Source: Amycolatopsis vastitatis
GTDB lineage: Bacteria; Actinomycetota; Actinomycetes; Mycobacteriales; Pseudonocardiaceae
Assembly (NCBI RefSeq): GCF_002234595.1
Contig: NZ_NMUL01000064.1
Span: forward strand, 1-64,000
Direction of reading: 5' to 3'
Length of the DNA: 64,000 bases
Both the position numbers and the translations under genes were made by a program. Below, piece by piece: positions 26,482 to 34,660 of the stretch (positions are counted from its first letter, which is position 1; every line of letters starts with the position of its first letter). The notes beneath the pieces are model-generated. The model was not told the DNA's origin and searched no databases. It saw only the letters and a list, made by a program, of their open reading frames with translations.

Positions 26482-27220
26482 ACACCCCGACGGCGTCCGG
26501 CTGCAGAAGGTGCTGTCGCAGGCCGGGGTCGCCTCCCGGCGCGCGGCGGAGGACCTGATCGTCGCCGGCCGGGTCGCGGTGGACGGCGAGGTCGTCACCG
26601 AGCTGGGCCGCCGCGTCGACCCGGATGCCGCGATCATCCACGTCGACGGCACCCGCGTGAACCTGCGCGACGACCTCATCTACCTCGCCCTGAACAAGCC
26701 CAAGGGCGTGCACTCGACTATGTCGGACGACCGCGGCCGCCCCTGCGTCGGCGACTACCTGCGCGGTCGCTACGAGGAGACGCCCGGTGTCGTGCACGTC
26801 GGACGGCTCGACGAGAACACCGAGGGCCTGCTGCTGCTGACCAACGACGGCGACCTCGGGCACCGGCTGATGCACCCGTCCTACCGGGTGCTCAAGACCT
26901 ACCTCGCCGAGGTCGACGGCCTCGTGCCGCGCGGGCTCGGCAAGGAGCTGCGCAAGGGCTGGGAGCTGCCGGACGGCATCGTCAAGGTCGACCAGTTCCG
27001 CGTCAAGGACATGCACTCCGGCAAGTCGCTGGTCGAGCTGGTCATCCACGAGGGCAAGAAGCACATCGTGCGCCGCCTGCTCAAGGACACCGGCCACCCG
27101 GTGCTCAAGCTGGTCCGCACCGCGGTCGGCGACGTCCAGCTCGGCAACCAGCGCGTCGGCTCGATCCGGCGGCTGACGAAGACCGAGGTCGGCGCGCTCT
27201 ACCGCAACGTCGAGCTCTGA
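26468..27220 (+). CDS. rluB: 23S rRNA pseudouridine synthase, RsuA/RluB family
   Basis: 250 residues. N-terminal S4 domain (about 8-58: VRLQKVLSQAGVASRRAAEDLI) then the synthase fold with catalytic D115 in VGRLDENTEGLLLLTNDG, plus LALNKPKGVHST and KKHIVRRLL. RluB makes pseudouridine near position 2605 of 23S rRNA; assignment to RluB rather than RsuA rests on the scpAB-cmk context. The ATG lies inside the scpB end. Confidence 0.9.
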   Translation: MTSSEHPDGVRLQKVLSQAGVASRRAAEDLIVAGRVAVDGEVVTELGRRVDPDAAIIHVDGTRVNLRDDLIYLALNKPKGVHSTMSDDRGRPCVGDYLRGRYEETPGVVHVGRLDENTEGLLLLTNDGDLGHRLMHPSYRVLKTYLAEVDGLVPRGLGKELRKGWELPDGIVKVDQFRVKDMHSGKSLVELVIHEGKKHIVRRLLKDTGHPVLKLVRTAVGDVQLGNQRVGSIRRLTKTEVGALYRNVEL

Positions 27221-27235
27221 CGCCCGCCCCGGTTG

Positions 27236-28060
27236 TCACAGCACTGCGGTGACGAACCCGTCGGCGGTCGCGTTGTCGTCCGACGGGCGGCCGTACCCGG
27301 CGGCGACCTCGGCGCGCGTGACCGTCGACGGCTGCCAGCCGTGGGCGGCCAGCCACTCCGGTGCGGTGCTGCCCAGGCCGCCGCGCCAAAGGGCGGTGAC
27401 GGACTCGCCGTCTTCGGTCGCGTGGGCGCGCGAGACCAGGCCGTCCGGTGCGCCCGTCCCGTGCTCGAACGACACCCGGCTGCCCGGTGCCGACAGCTCG
27501 CCGACGGTGGTCAGCAGCCCTTCGGCGTCCTTGCGCGAGAGGTAGATCAGCAGCCCCTCGATCAGCCATGCCGTCGGCACCGCCGGGTCGAATCCGCTCG
27601 CGCGCAACGCCGTCGCCCAGTCTTCGCGCAGGTCCGCGCGCACGACGACGCGTTCGCACGAGGGTGACGCGTCCTGGGTGGCCAGGACGTCGTCCTTGAA
27701 CGCGAGCACCTCCGGCAGGTCGATCTCGAACAGGCGGGTGCCGGGCGGCCAGGCCAGGCGGAACGCCCGCGCGTCCAGCCCGGCGGCGAGCAGCACCACC
27801 TGCGCGCAGCCGGCTTGCAGGAGGTAGTCGTCGAAGAACCGGGTCCGGATCACGATCTGCGGGTACATCAGCTCGCCGAGCCCGGCCTGGGCCGAGTCCC
27901 GCCCGATGGGTGGCAGCACCGAGCGCCCGGCTTCGAAGAACGCCGCCGCGTACGGGTCGTCGAACAGCCTGTCCGGCCGGTTGCTCTCGTACGCGCGCAT
28001 AGCGGCGACGCCGACGGCGGTCCGGCTCACCGCCGGGAGGGATTCGGTCACGGTGGTCAA
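27236..28060 (-). CDS. SAM-dependent methyltransferase, TIGR00027/LCM-like family
   Basis: About 274 residues. Class I Rossmann fold with family hallmarks RTRFFDDYLLQAG, VVLLAAGLDARAFRL, the acidic strand FEIDLPEVLAFK and WLIEGLLIYLS. This family, related to leucine carboxyl methyltransferases, is expanded in mycobacteria and other actinobacteria; substrates are unknown. TTG 28060 with GGAG four bases upstream is taken as start; GTG 28051 is the alternative. Reads toward rluB and away from the hydrolase at 28143. Confidence 0.82.
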   Translation of the reverse strand: MTTVTESLPAVSRTAVGVAAMRAYESNRPDRLFDDPYAAAFFEAGRSVLPPIGRDSAQAGLGELMYPQIVIRTRFFDDYLLQAGCAQVVLLAAGLDARAFRLAWPPGTRLFEIDLPEVLAFKDDVLATQDASPSCERVVVRADLREDWATALRASGFDPAVPTAWLIEGLLIYLSRKDAEGLLTTVGELSAPGSRVSFEHGTGAPDGLVSRAHATEDGESVTALWRGGLGSTAPEWLAAHGWQPSTVTRAEVAAGYGRPSDDNATADGFVTAVL

Positions 28061-28142
28061 GCTACTCCGATCGTGGGGCGTGCCGGGATCCCCGACTTTC
28101 CGCAGTAGCAGGGGTCGTTTTTGCGGCTCTAGCCTGGGCGTC

Positions 28143-29984
28143 ATGCGAACCGGTGTGGTGTGCGGGATCCTCGCGGTGCTCCTGTCCGGCACGGTGGCTC
28201 CGGCCGCCGCGGCGCCGGTGGCGAGCGAACCGGTCTACGACTACGCGAAGGCGATCCGCGAGACTGTCTGGGTCGACATCGGCCGTGACGGCGACGGCGA
28301 CGGCCGCTCCGACCGGGTCGCCGCCGACATCGTGCGTCCCGCCGAAGCGACGTCGCCGGTGCCGGTGATCATGGACGCGAGCCCGTACTACTCGTGCTGC
28401 GGGCGCGGCAACGAGAGTGAGCTGAAGTCGTACGACAGCGCCGGGAAACCCGTGAAGTTCCCGCTGTTCTACGACAACTACTTCGTGCCGCGCGGGTACG
28501 CCGCGGTGCTGGTCGACCTGGCCGGGACGAACCGCTCGGCCGGCTGCGCGGACATCGGCGGCGCCTCGGACGTCGACTCGGCGCGCAAGGTCGTCGACTG
28601 GCTGAACGGCCGCGCGACCGGCTACAACGCGAAGACCGGCGGCAGCGCGGTGACCGCGGGCTGGAGCACCGGGAACGTCGGGATGATCGGCAAGTCCTAC
28701 GACGGCACGATCGCCAACGGCGTCGCGGCGACCGGTGTCGCGGGCCTCAAGACGATCGTCCCGATCTCGGCGATCAGCTCCTGGTACGACTACTACCGCT
28801 CGGACGGCGCGACCTTCGGCTTCGACCCGGCCGGCCTCGCGCAGACCGTCGAGTCGCGCAACAGCGGGCAGAACTGCTCGGCGCAGAACCAGGTCCTGGC
28901 CACCGGCGCCACCGCGAACGGCGACTACGGGCCCCTGTGGGCCGACCGGGACTACGTCACCCGCGCCGGCAACGTGCGGGCCAGCGTGCTGCTGTCCCAC
29001 GGTGTCAACGACCTCAACGTCAAGACCATCCACTTCGGACAGTGGTGGAGCGCGCTGCACGTCGAGAAGAAGATCTGGCTGTCGCAGACCGGGCACGTCG
29101 ACCCGTTCGACTACCGGCGGGCGGACTGGGTCGACCTGCTGCACCGGTGGTTCGACCACTACCTGCTGGGCCTCGACAACGGGGTCCAGAACGGCCCGCA
29201 AGCGAGCGTCGAGCGGCAGCCGGACCGGTGGGTGGACCAGAGCGCCTACCCGGCGGCGAACGCGGTCGCGACGACGCTGCGGCCGCACTCCTCCGGCACC
29301 CTCGGCACGGCGGCGGCCTCGGGCACGGCGTCGTTCACGGACAACCCGGGCGTCGGTGAGGACACCTGGGTGACGAACCCGGGCAGTGCCGCGCTCACCT
29401 ACTCGACCGGGGCGCTGGCGTCCGACGTGCAGGTGTCGGGGACGTCTTCGGTGACGGTGACGGCCACGCCGAGCACGTCGTCGGCGCGGCTTTCGGCCCT
29501 GCTCGTCGACCTCGGCCCGGCGACGATCCGCAACTTCGCCGGGAGCGGCGAGGGGATCAAGACGGGGACTTCCGAGAACTGCTGGGGTTCCTCGACGATG
29601 GGCGACGACGCCTGCTACCGGATCACGTCGGCGGACGTGAAGAAGGTGAACTACACGATCGTCAGCCGCGGCTGGGCGGACCTGGCGAACTACGCGTCCC
29701 TGTCCCAGGAACGGCCTCTCGCGCCCGGGACGGCGTACACGATGACGTTCCGGCTGGCGTCCACGGACCACATCGTGCCCCGCGGTCACGCGCTGGCGCT
29801 GATCATCGGCGGCACGGACGGCAGCTTCATCCGCGGTCCCGCCCAGCCGGGCCGCGTGACGCTGGACCTGGCCCGGACGTCGGTTTCGGTGCCGGTGGCC
29901 GGCGTGGTGCCCGCCGCGACGACCCACCCGGCCCTCGGCACGGGCGCGTTCGTGCCGTCGGCGGGCCGGGCGGACCTGCGCTGA
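28143..29984 (+). CDS. Secreted X-Pro dipeptidyl-peptidase/CocE-family hydrolase
   Basis: 613 residues. Signal peptide about 1-24. Alpha/beta hydrolase of the S15/CocE type: oxyanion-side VIMDASPYY, nucleophile S185 in GMIGKSYDGT, Asp in LSHGVNDLNVK, and His in SQTGHVDPF. The C-terminal jelly-roll (about 430-600: VPRGHALALIIGGTD) is typical. The likely substrate is an N-terminal X-Pro peptide outside the cell, but esters are possible. Own promoter between it and the divergent methyltransferase (82-nt gap). Confidence 0.87.
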   Translation: MRTGVVCGILAVLLSGTVAPAAAAPVASEPVYDYAKAIRETVWVDIGRDGDGDGRSDRVAADIVRPAEATSPVPVIMDASPYYSCCGRGNESELKSYDSAGKPVKFPLFYDNYFVPRGYAAVLVDLAGTNRSAGCADIGGASDVDSARKVVDWLNGRATGYNAKTGGSAVTAGWSTGNVGMIGKSYDGTIANGVAATGVAGLKTIVPISAISSWYDYYRSDGATFGFDPAGLAQTVESRNSGQNCSAQNQVLATGATANGDYGPLWADRDYVTRAGNVRASVLLSHGVNDLNVKTIHFGQWWSALHVEKKIWLSQTGHVDPFDYRRADWVDLLHRWFDHYLLGLDNGVQNGPQASVERQPDRWVDQSAYPAANAVATTLRPHSSGTLGTAAASGTASFTDNPGVGEDTWVTNPGSAALTYSTGALASDVQVSGTSSVTVTATPSTSSARLSALLVDLGPATIRNFAGSGEGIKTGTSENCWGSSTMGDDACYRITSADVKKVNYTIVSRGWADLANYASLSQERPLAPGTAYTMTFRLASTDHIVPRGHALALIIGGTDGSFIRGPAQPGRVTLDLARTSVSVPVAGVVPAATTHPALGTGAFVPSAGRADLR

Positions 29985-30067
29985 CCGGTTGCCCCGGAAG
30001 GCCGATCCCGGTCGCGAATTCCGGTGCTAGGCTCGATTTTCCGTTGCCGCGTACCGAGGGGCCCGCC

Positions 30068-30427
30068 ATGCCGGACCGGACGAAGCCGAGCACCGCGTGG
30101 GCCGCTGCCGTCGTCGTGACGGCGGCCTGTGTGCTGTCGCTGGCTTCAGCGTCGGCCGCTTCGGCGGCGACCACGACGTCCTGCGTGTCGGGGTACTCGA
30201 TCGGCCCTCCCGGCTGGCACTTCCCTTCACCCACGGTCCACCTGGGGACGTCGTGCACGGGGTTCTCCGACGGAGGTTCGCCGTACGTCTTCAAGATCGC
30301 CTATTTCAACGCCATCTCGACCCAGCAGCCCTACAACACTCCCTACTACAACATCACGGCGACGTGCACCGCGTACTCCTACAGCGGGACGGATCTGGTC
30401 GCGACGGGCTGTACCTTCAGCTTCTGA
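30068..30427 (+). CDS. Small secreted protein, unknown
   Basis: 119 residues; ATG 30068 with GAGGGG about seven bases upstream (an in-frame ATG at 30044 is also possible). Signal peptide ending near ASASAASA. The mature part of about 85 residues has four Cys, suiting two disulfides, and many Tyr/Ser/Thr (YFNAISTQQPYNTPYYN). No family recognised. Flanked by the X-Pro hydrolase and a convergent antiporter gene; monocistronic. Confidence 0.68.
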   Translation: MPDRTKPSTAWAAAVVVTAACVLSLASASAASAATTTSCVSGYSIGPPGWHFPSPTVHLGTSCTGFSDGGSPYVFKIAYFNAISTQQPYNTPYYNITATCTAYSYSGTDLVATGCTFSF

Positions 30428-30448
30428 TCCGGCGCCGGCCGGTAGCCG

Positions 30449-31642
30449 TCAGTTTGCCTCAGCCGGGGCGGTCTTCGGCGCCGTTTTCCGCTGCAGGGCG
30501 CGGGCGATCGGCTCGACGACCCGGGCCGCGGTCGGGCCGAGGATCGCCATGAGCAGGACGTACGCCGTGGCCAGGGCCGCCAGTTCCCCGGAGACCGCGC
30601 CCGCCGTCACCGCCAGGCCGGCGATGACGATCGAGAACTCGCCTCTCGCGACCAGTGCCGCCCCGGCACGGGCACGGCCCATCTTCCCGATGCCCTGGCG
30701 GCGGGCCGCCCACCAGCCGGTGCCGACCTTCGTCAGCGTCGTGACCACCGCGAGGACCACGGCCCAGCCGAGCACCGGCGGGATCGACGCCGGGTTCGTG
30801 TTGAGGCCGAAGACCACGAAGAACACCGCCGCGAACAGGTCGCGCAACGGTTCGAGCATGCGCGTCGCGTTCTCCGCCGTCGAGCCCGAGATCGCGATGC
30901 CGAGCAGGAACGCGCCGACCGCGGCCGACACCTGCATCGCCGACGCCAGCCCGGCGACCAGCAGTGCCGCGCCGAGCACCTTGAGCAGGAACACCTCGCG
31001 GTCCGGGCTGTCGACCGCCGCGGAGACGTACCGGCCGAACTTCAGCGCGACCACCAGCACGACGGTGATCACCAGCAGCGAGATGCCGACGGCCTCCAGG
31101 CCGCCGAGCAGCGACACCCCGCCGAGGACCGCGGTGAGGATCGGCAGGTAGAGCGCCATCGCGAGGTCCTCGAACACGAGGATCGACAGCACCACCGGCG
31201 TCTCGCGGTTGCCGAGCCTGCCCAGGTCGCCGAGCACCTTCGCGACGATCCCGGACGACGAGATGTACGTGACACCCGCCATCACCATCGCGCCGACCGG
31301 GCCCCAGCCCAGCAGCAGCGCGACGGCCGCGCCGGGGGCCGCGTTGAGGACGATGTCGAGCAGGCCGGCCGTCCACGAGCGCCGCAGCCCGGTGAACAGC
31401 TCGGCCGCGGAGTATTCGAGGCCGAGCAACAGGAGCAGCAGCACGACGCCGATTTCGCCGGCCAGGTGCGTGAAGCCGCCGATGTCGGTCAGCGGGATCA
31501 GCCCGCCTTCGCCGAAACACAGGCCGCCGAGCAGGTAGAGCGGGATGGGGGAGAGGCCGACCTTGCCGGCCAGGCGCCCGAGCACGCCCAGCACGAAGAA
31601 GACCGCCCCCAGTTCGATCAGGGACAGCGCGGTGTGGTCCAT
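30449..31642 (-). CDS. Kef/CPA2-type cation:proton antiporter
   Basis: 397 residues with about 12 membrane segments, CPA2 family. Family signs: PLYLLGGLCFGEGG, EIGVVLLLLLLGLEYS, the conserved segment with VAFLLG-type AAVGAFLLGIAISGS, and FFVVFGLNTNP. There is no fused RCK domain; instead the gene for a TrkA-C protein ends 7 nt upstream. This matches K+/H+ antiporters of the KhtU or AmhT type that need a separate regulator. Probably exports K+ or NH4+ in exchange for protons. Confidence 0.87.
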   Translation of the reverse strand: MDHTALSLIELGAVFFVLGVLGRLAGKVGLSPIPLYLLGGLCFGEGGLIPLTDIGGFTHLAGEIGVVLLLLLLGLEYSAAELFTGLRRSWTAGLLDIVLNAAPGAAVALLLGWGPVGAMVMAGVTYISSSGIVAKVLGDLGRLGNRETPVVLSILVFEDLAMALYLPILTAVLGGVSLLGGLEAVGISLLVITVVLVVALKFGRYVSAAVDSPDREVFLLKVLGAALLVAGLASAMQVSAAVGAFLLGIAISGSTAENATRMLEPLRDLFAAVFFVVFGLNTNPASIPPVLGWAVVLAVVTTLTKVGTGWWAARRQGIGKMGRARAGAALVARGEFSIVIAGLAVTAGAVSGELAALATAYVLLMAILGPTAARVVEPIARALQRKTAPKTAPAEAN

Positions 31643-31649
31643 GGGCCGC

Positions 31650-32132
31650 TCAGCCGTACTTGAGGATCTTGACGGCGGCTTCGAGGCCTTCGCTCGTGCC
31701 CACCGCGACCAGCAGGTCGCCCCCGGTGAACGTGAAGTCCGGCGTCGGCGACGGGTGCACCTGCCCGGCCCGCGCCACCGCGACCACCGAGACACCGGTT
31801 CGGGTGCGCATCGCGGTGTCGCCGAGCGTCCGGCCGTCGAACGGGCCGGACGGCCGGATCGGCAGCTGCCGCGTGCTGATCCCCGGCAGGTCCCGGTGCT
31901 CCTCGGTGAGCTGGGCGACCAGCTGCGGTGCGCCGAGCAGGTTGGCCAGCGCGCCGGCCTCGTCCGCGGTGAGCGGGATCGAGGCGGCGCAGGCGTCGGG
32001 ATCGTCCGATTTGGACACGATCAGCTCGATGTGACCGTCCCGCTGGGTGACGACGCCGATGCGGCGGCCGGTACGGGTGGCGAAGTCCTTGCGGACCCCG
32101 ATGCCGGGCAGGGGAGTTACTTCGACGTTCAC
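31650..32132 (-). CDS. Antiporter regulatory subunit, TrkA-C domain (KhtT-like)
   Basis: 160 residues, cytoplasmic. A variable N-terminal domain (MNVEVTPLPGIGVRKDFATR, as in KhtT/AmhM proteins) is followed by an RCK-C/TrkA-C domain (about 85-160: LPGISTRQLPI, DFTFTGGDLLVAVGTSEGLE). KhtT controls KhtU by binding nucleotides such as cyclic-di-AMP. Encoded 7 nt upstream of the antiporter on the same strand, so the two form one operon. Confidence 0.85.
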   Translation of the reverse strand: MNVEVTPLPGIGVRKDFATRTGRRIGVVTQRDGHIELIVSKSDDPDACAASIPLTADEAGALANLLGAPQLVAQLTEEHRDLPGISTRQLPIRPSGPFDGRTLGDTAMRTRTGVSVVAVARAGQVHPSPTPDFTFTGGDLLVAVGTSEGLEAAVKILKYG

Positions 32133-32168
32133 CCAACCACCGTAACCCAGGTGTCCGATTCGTGGTGT

Positions 32169-32537
32169 TCAGCCGAGCAGCAGGAGCAGGCTCGCGACGA
32201 CCATCACGAGGGCGGTCAGGCCGTGGACTCCGAAGGCGATGGCCTTCTTCCCCCGGTGGCGCAGGACGATCAGCATGTCGAAGAAGGGCCAGGCGGCCGC
32301 GGCGAGGAAGACCCAGCCCAGCGCGTGCGGGTCGCCGTAGATCAGCAGGGCCAGCGGGACCAGGCCGGCCCCGATGTCACGGCCGCCCTTGACGTTCAGG
32401 AACGCCTCGGCGTTCTCGGGAATCTCGTTGAAGCCGAAGCCCGCGGCGAACTTCTTCGGCGCGAAGAGGTAGTTGAGGCCGATGTAGATGATGCCGAGCG
32501 AGACGATCGCGACGAGGATGTAGCCGGTGACGATCAT
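32169..32537 (-). CDS. DUF4267 small membrane protein
   Basis: 122 residues with four membrane segments (about 3-25, 50-68, 70-90 and 100-121). Contains NYLFAPKKFAAGFGF and LNVKGGRDIGAGLV, typical of DUF4267, a family often beside TetR genes. Function unknown. It is divergent from a TetR gene across a 91-nt spacer with four palindromic sites, so it is very probably the regulator's target. Confidence 0.83.
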   Translation of the reverse strand: MIVTGYILVAIVSLGIIYIGLNYLFAPKKFAAGFGFNEIPENAEAFLNVKGGRDIGAGLVPLALLIYGDPHALGWVFLAAAAWPFFDMLIVLRHRGKKAIAFGVHGLTALVMVVASLLLLLG

Positions 32538-32555
32538 GGTGTTTCCTCCAGTTTT

Positions 32556-32618
32556 CTAGCATCGCTAGGATTGCTAGCAACGCTAATCTAGCGACGCTAG
32601 TTTGTCTAGCAGTGCTAG
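32556..32618. promoter_or_regulatory. Four CTAGCnnnGCTAG operators in the TetR/DUF4267 spacer
   Basis: 13-bp dyads at 32556-32568 (spacer atc), 32574-32586 (aac, last base A instead of G), 32588-32600 (gac) and 32606-32618 (agt). Starts are 18, 14 and 18 bp apart, so the block is itself symmetric. These fit paired TetR dimers. Both divergent promoters must lie inside or at the edge of the block. Confidence 0.85.
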
Positions 32619-32628
32619 CATGTGACCT

Positions 32629-33195
32629 ATGACCCAGCGACAACGGCGTGTGCGCGACCGGACCGAGCGGGGGCAGCGGATCGTCGCCGCGGCCCGGGAG
32701 CTCGCCGAGGCGGAGGGCTGGGACGCGGTCACCACCCGGCGGCTCGCGGCCCTGATCGAGTACAGCCAGCCCGTGCTCTACAGCCACTTCCCGGGCGGCA
32801 AGGAGGCGATCATGACCGCGGCCGCGCTGGAGGGCTTCGCCGAGCTGGCCGCGGCACTGGCCGGAGCGCGCGACGGTGGGCTGGCCGGAATCGCGGGTGC
32901 GTACATCGAGTACGCCGAGGCGAAACCGGCGCTCTACGACGCGATGTTCACGCTCGCGTCCGAGCTGCGGTTCGCCAGGGACGACACCCCGGAGGTGATG
33001 AAGGCGAACTTCGCCGAGCTGCTCGCGGTCATCGAGCCGGTGGCGGGGGAGCAGGACGCCGGCGTGCTGACCGAGGTGTTCTGGAGCACGTTGCACGGGC
33101 TGGTGACGCTGGATCGCGGCCACCGGCTGTCCCCGGCCCACCGTGACGAGCGCCTCGCGCTCGTGGTGGAGCGCTTCGGCGCGCGGGCCGACTGA
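32629..33195 (+). CDS. TetR-family regulator
   Basis: 188 residues. N-terminal helix-turn-helix (about 15-60: RIVAAARELAEAEGWDAVTTRRLAALIEYSQPVLYSHFPGGKEAI in pieces) and an all-helical ligand domain containing a TetR_C-type LAGIAGAYIEYAEAKPALYDAMF. It likely represses itself and the divergent DUF4267 gene through the four CTAGC dyads just upstream. The ATG lies only ten bases after the last dyad, so the transcript is short-leadered or leaderless. Confidence 0.88.
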   Translation: MTQRQRRVRDRTERGQRIVAAARELAEAEGWDAVTTRRLAALIEYSQPVLYSHFPGGKEAIMTAAALEGFAELAAALAGARDGGLAGIAGAYIEYAEAKPALYDAMFTLASELRFARDDTPEVMKANFAELLAVIEPVAGEQDAGVLTEVFWSTLHGLVTLDRGHRLSPAHRDERLALVVERFGARAD

Positions 33196-33264
33196 TCTCC
33201 TCCGCACCCCGACCGGCAGAATGGGGACAAAGCCGAACGGGACGAGAACGCGAGGAGAGTGCCG

Positions 33265-33990
33265 GTGACGGGAGCCCTACGTGGTGTGGTCGCGCTGGAC
33301 GGCCCGTCGGGGACCGGGAAGACCACCGTCGCCCGCAAGCTCGCCCAGTGCCTCGGCGCCGGCTACCTCGACACCGGCGCGATGTACCGGATGGTCACCC
33401 TCGCCGTGCTGCGGGCCGGAGCCGACCCCGTCGACGCGGCCGCCGTCGCCGAGATCGCCGACCGCGCCGACTTCAGCATCGGCACCAGCCCCGACCGGCC
33501 CGAGATCCGCCTGGCCGGCGACGACGTCGCCGCCGACATCCGCGGGCCCGAGGTCACCAAGGCCGTTTCGCCCGTCTCGGCCGTGCCGCACGTACGTGAG
33601 CTGCTCGTCGCGCGGCAGCGGCGGATCATCGGCGAGGTGCTCGGCACCGTCGGCGGGATCGTCGTCGAGGGCCGGGACATCGGCACGGTCGTCGCGCCGG
33701 ACTCGCCGCTCAAGGTCTTCCTGACCGCGTCGGCCGACGTCCGCGCGTCGCGCCGCAGCACCCAGGACACCGCGGCCGGGCGGAAGTCGTCGGTCGCCGA
33801 CGCGCTGGCTTCGGTCGAGCGCCGCGACCACCTCGACTCGACCCGTACCGCCTCGCCCCTGCGCGCCGCCGACGACGCCGTGCACGTCGACACGTCCGAG
33901 CTGTCGATCGACCAGGTGATCGTCGCGCTGAGTGAGCTCGCCAGCCACCGCGGTCTGCTGGCGGGGTGCAACGCCGAGGTCGTGCGATGA
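33265..33990 (+). CDS. cmk: Cytidylate kinase
   Basis: 241 residues. Transfers phosphate from ATP to CMP/dCMP. P-loop GPSGTGKT at 13-20, GYLDTGAMYRMVTL, the core IVVEGRDIGTVV and the lid RRSTQDTAAGR are all present. GTG 33265 is seven bases after AGGAG (33253-33257); GTG 33259 is too close. Backbone gene upstream of der as in mycobacteria, with a plsC-like gene inserted between. Confidence 0.94.
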   Translation: MTGALRGVVALDGPSGTGKTTVARKLAQCLGAGYLDTGAMYRMVTLAVLRAGADPVDAAAVAEIADRADFSIGTSPDRPEIRLAGDDVAADIRGPEVTKAVSPVSAVPHVRELLVARQRRIIGEVLGTVGGIVVEGRDIGTVVAPDSPLKVFLTASADVRASRRSTQDTAAGRKSSVADALASVERRDHLDSTRTASPLRAADDAVHVDTSELSIDQVIVALSELASHRGLLAGCNAEVVR

Positions 33991-34646
33991 GAGCTGACGG
34001 ACTGCCTGAGGGCTCCGTCGGCGCACTCCACGACGCCGGGCGGGTCTTCGCCCGGTACCATCTGCGGTCGGCCTTCCGCATCCGCGTGCACGGCCGTGAG
34101 CGCATGCCCGCCACCGGGCCGGTGCTGGTGATCGCCAACCACAGTTCGATGATCGAACCGCAGCTGATCTTCGGAATGCTTCCGCGGCGTTCGGCGTTCC
34201 TGGTCAAGGCCGAGATGTTCGGCGGGATCGTCGGCAAGTTCATGCTGGCGATCGGGCAGATCCCGCTCAAGCGCGGCGAGATCGACCGCAAACCGCTGAT
34301 GACCGCGGTCGGTGTCCTGAAGGACGGTGGTGTCGTCGGGATCTTCCCCGAGGGCACCCGCGGTGCCGGGGACGTCGGCGCGGCCGAACGCGGCGCGGCC
34401 TGGCTGGTCCGGGCCTCCGGCGCGACCGTGCTCCCGGTCGCGACGCGGGGCACGCGCAAGCCTGCCGACGGCAAGCGACGGTTCCGGCCACGGGTGGACA
34501 TCCTCGTGGGCGAGCCGTTCTCGCTGAAGGTCGGACCCGGGAAAACCGGGCTCGACCAGGGCACCGAAGAGCTGCGCGGTGAGCTCGCGGCGCTCGTGAA
34601 GACTTTGGACGACTGGCGTGCCGAACACGGATTCGGCGCGGTATAA
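33987..34646 (+). CDS. PlsC-like 1-acylglycerol-3-phosphate acyltransferase
   Basis: 219 residues. Acyltransferase block I reads N-H52-S-S-M-I-E57, that is HX4E where the family has HX4D; block III FPEGTRGAG and block IV LPVATRGT are normal. A Glu may still act as the charge relay, but activity is less certain. It acylates lysophosphatidate or another lipid at the membrane. The ATG overlaps the cmk stop by 4 nt and der follows after 14 nt, so cmk-plsC-der form one operon. Confidence 0.85.
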   Translation: MRADGLPEGSVGALHDAGRVFARYHLRSAFRIRVHGRERMPATGPVLVIANHSSMIEPQLIFGMLPRRSAFLVKAEMFGGIVGKFMLAIGQIPLKRGEIDRKPLMTAVGVLKDGGVVGIFPEGTRGAGDVGAAERGAAWLVRASGATVLPVATRGTRKPADGKRRFRPRVDILVGEPFSLKVGPGKTGLDQGTEELRGELAALVKTLDDWRAEHGFGAV

Positions 34647-34660
34647 GGGAAATTGGGTCA

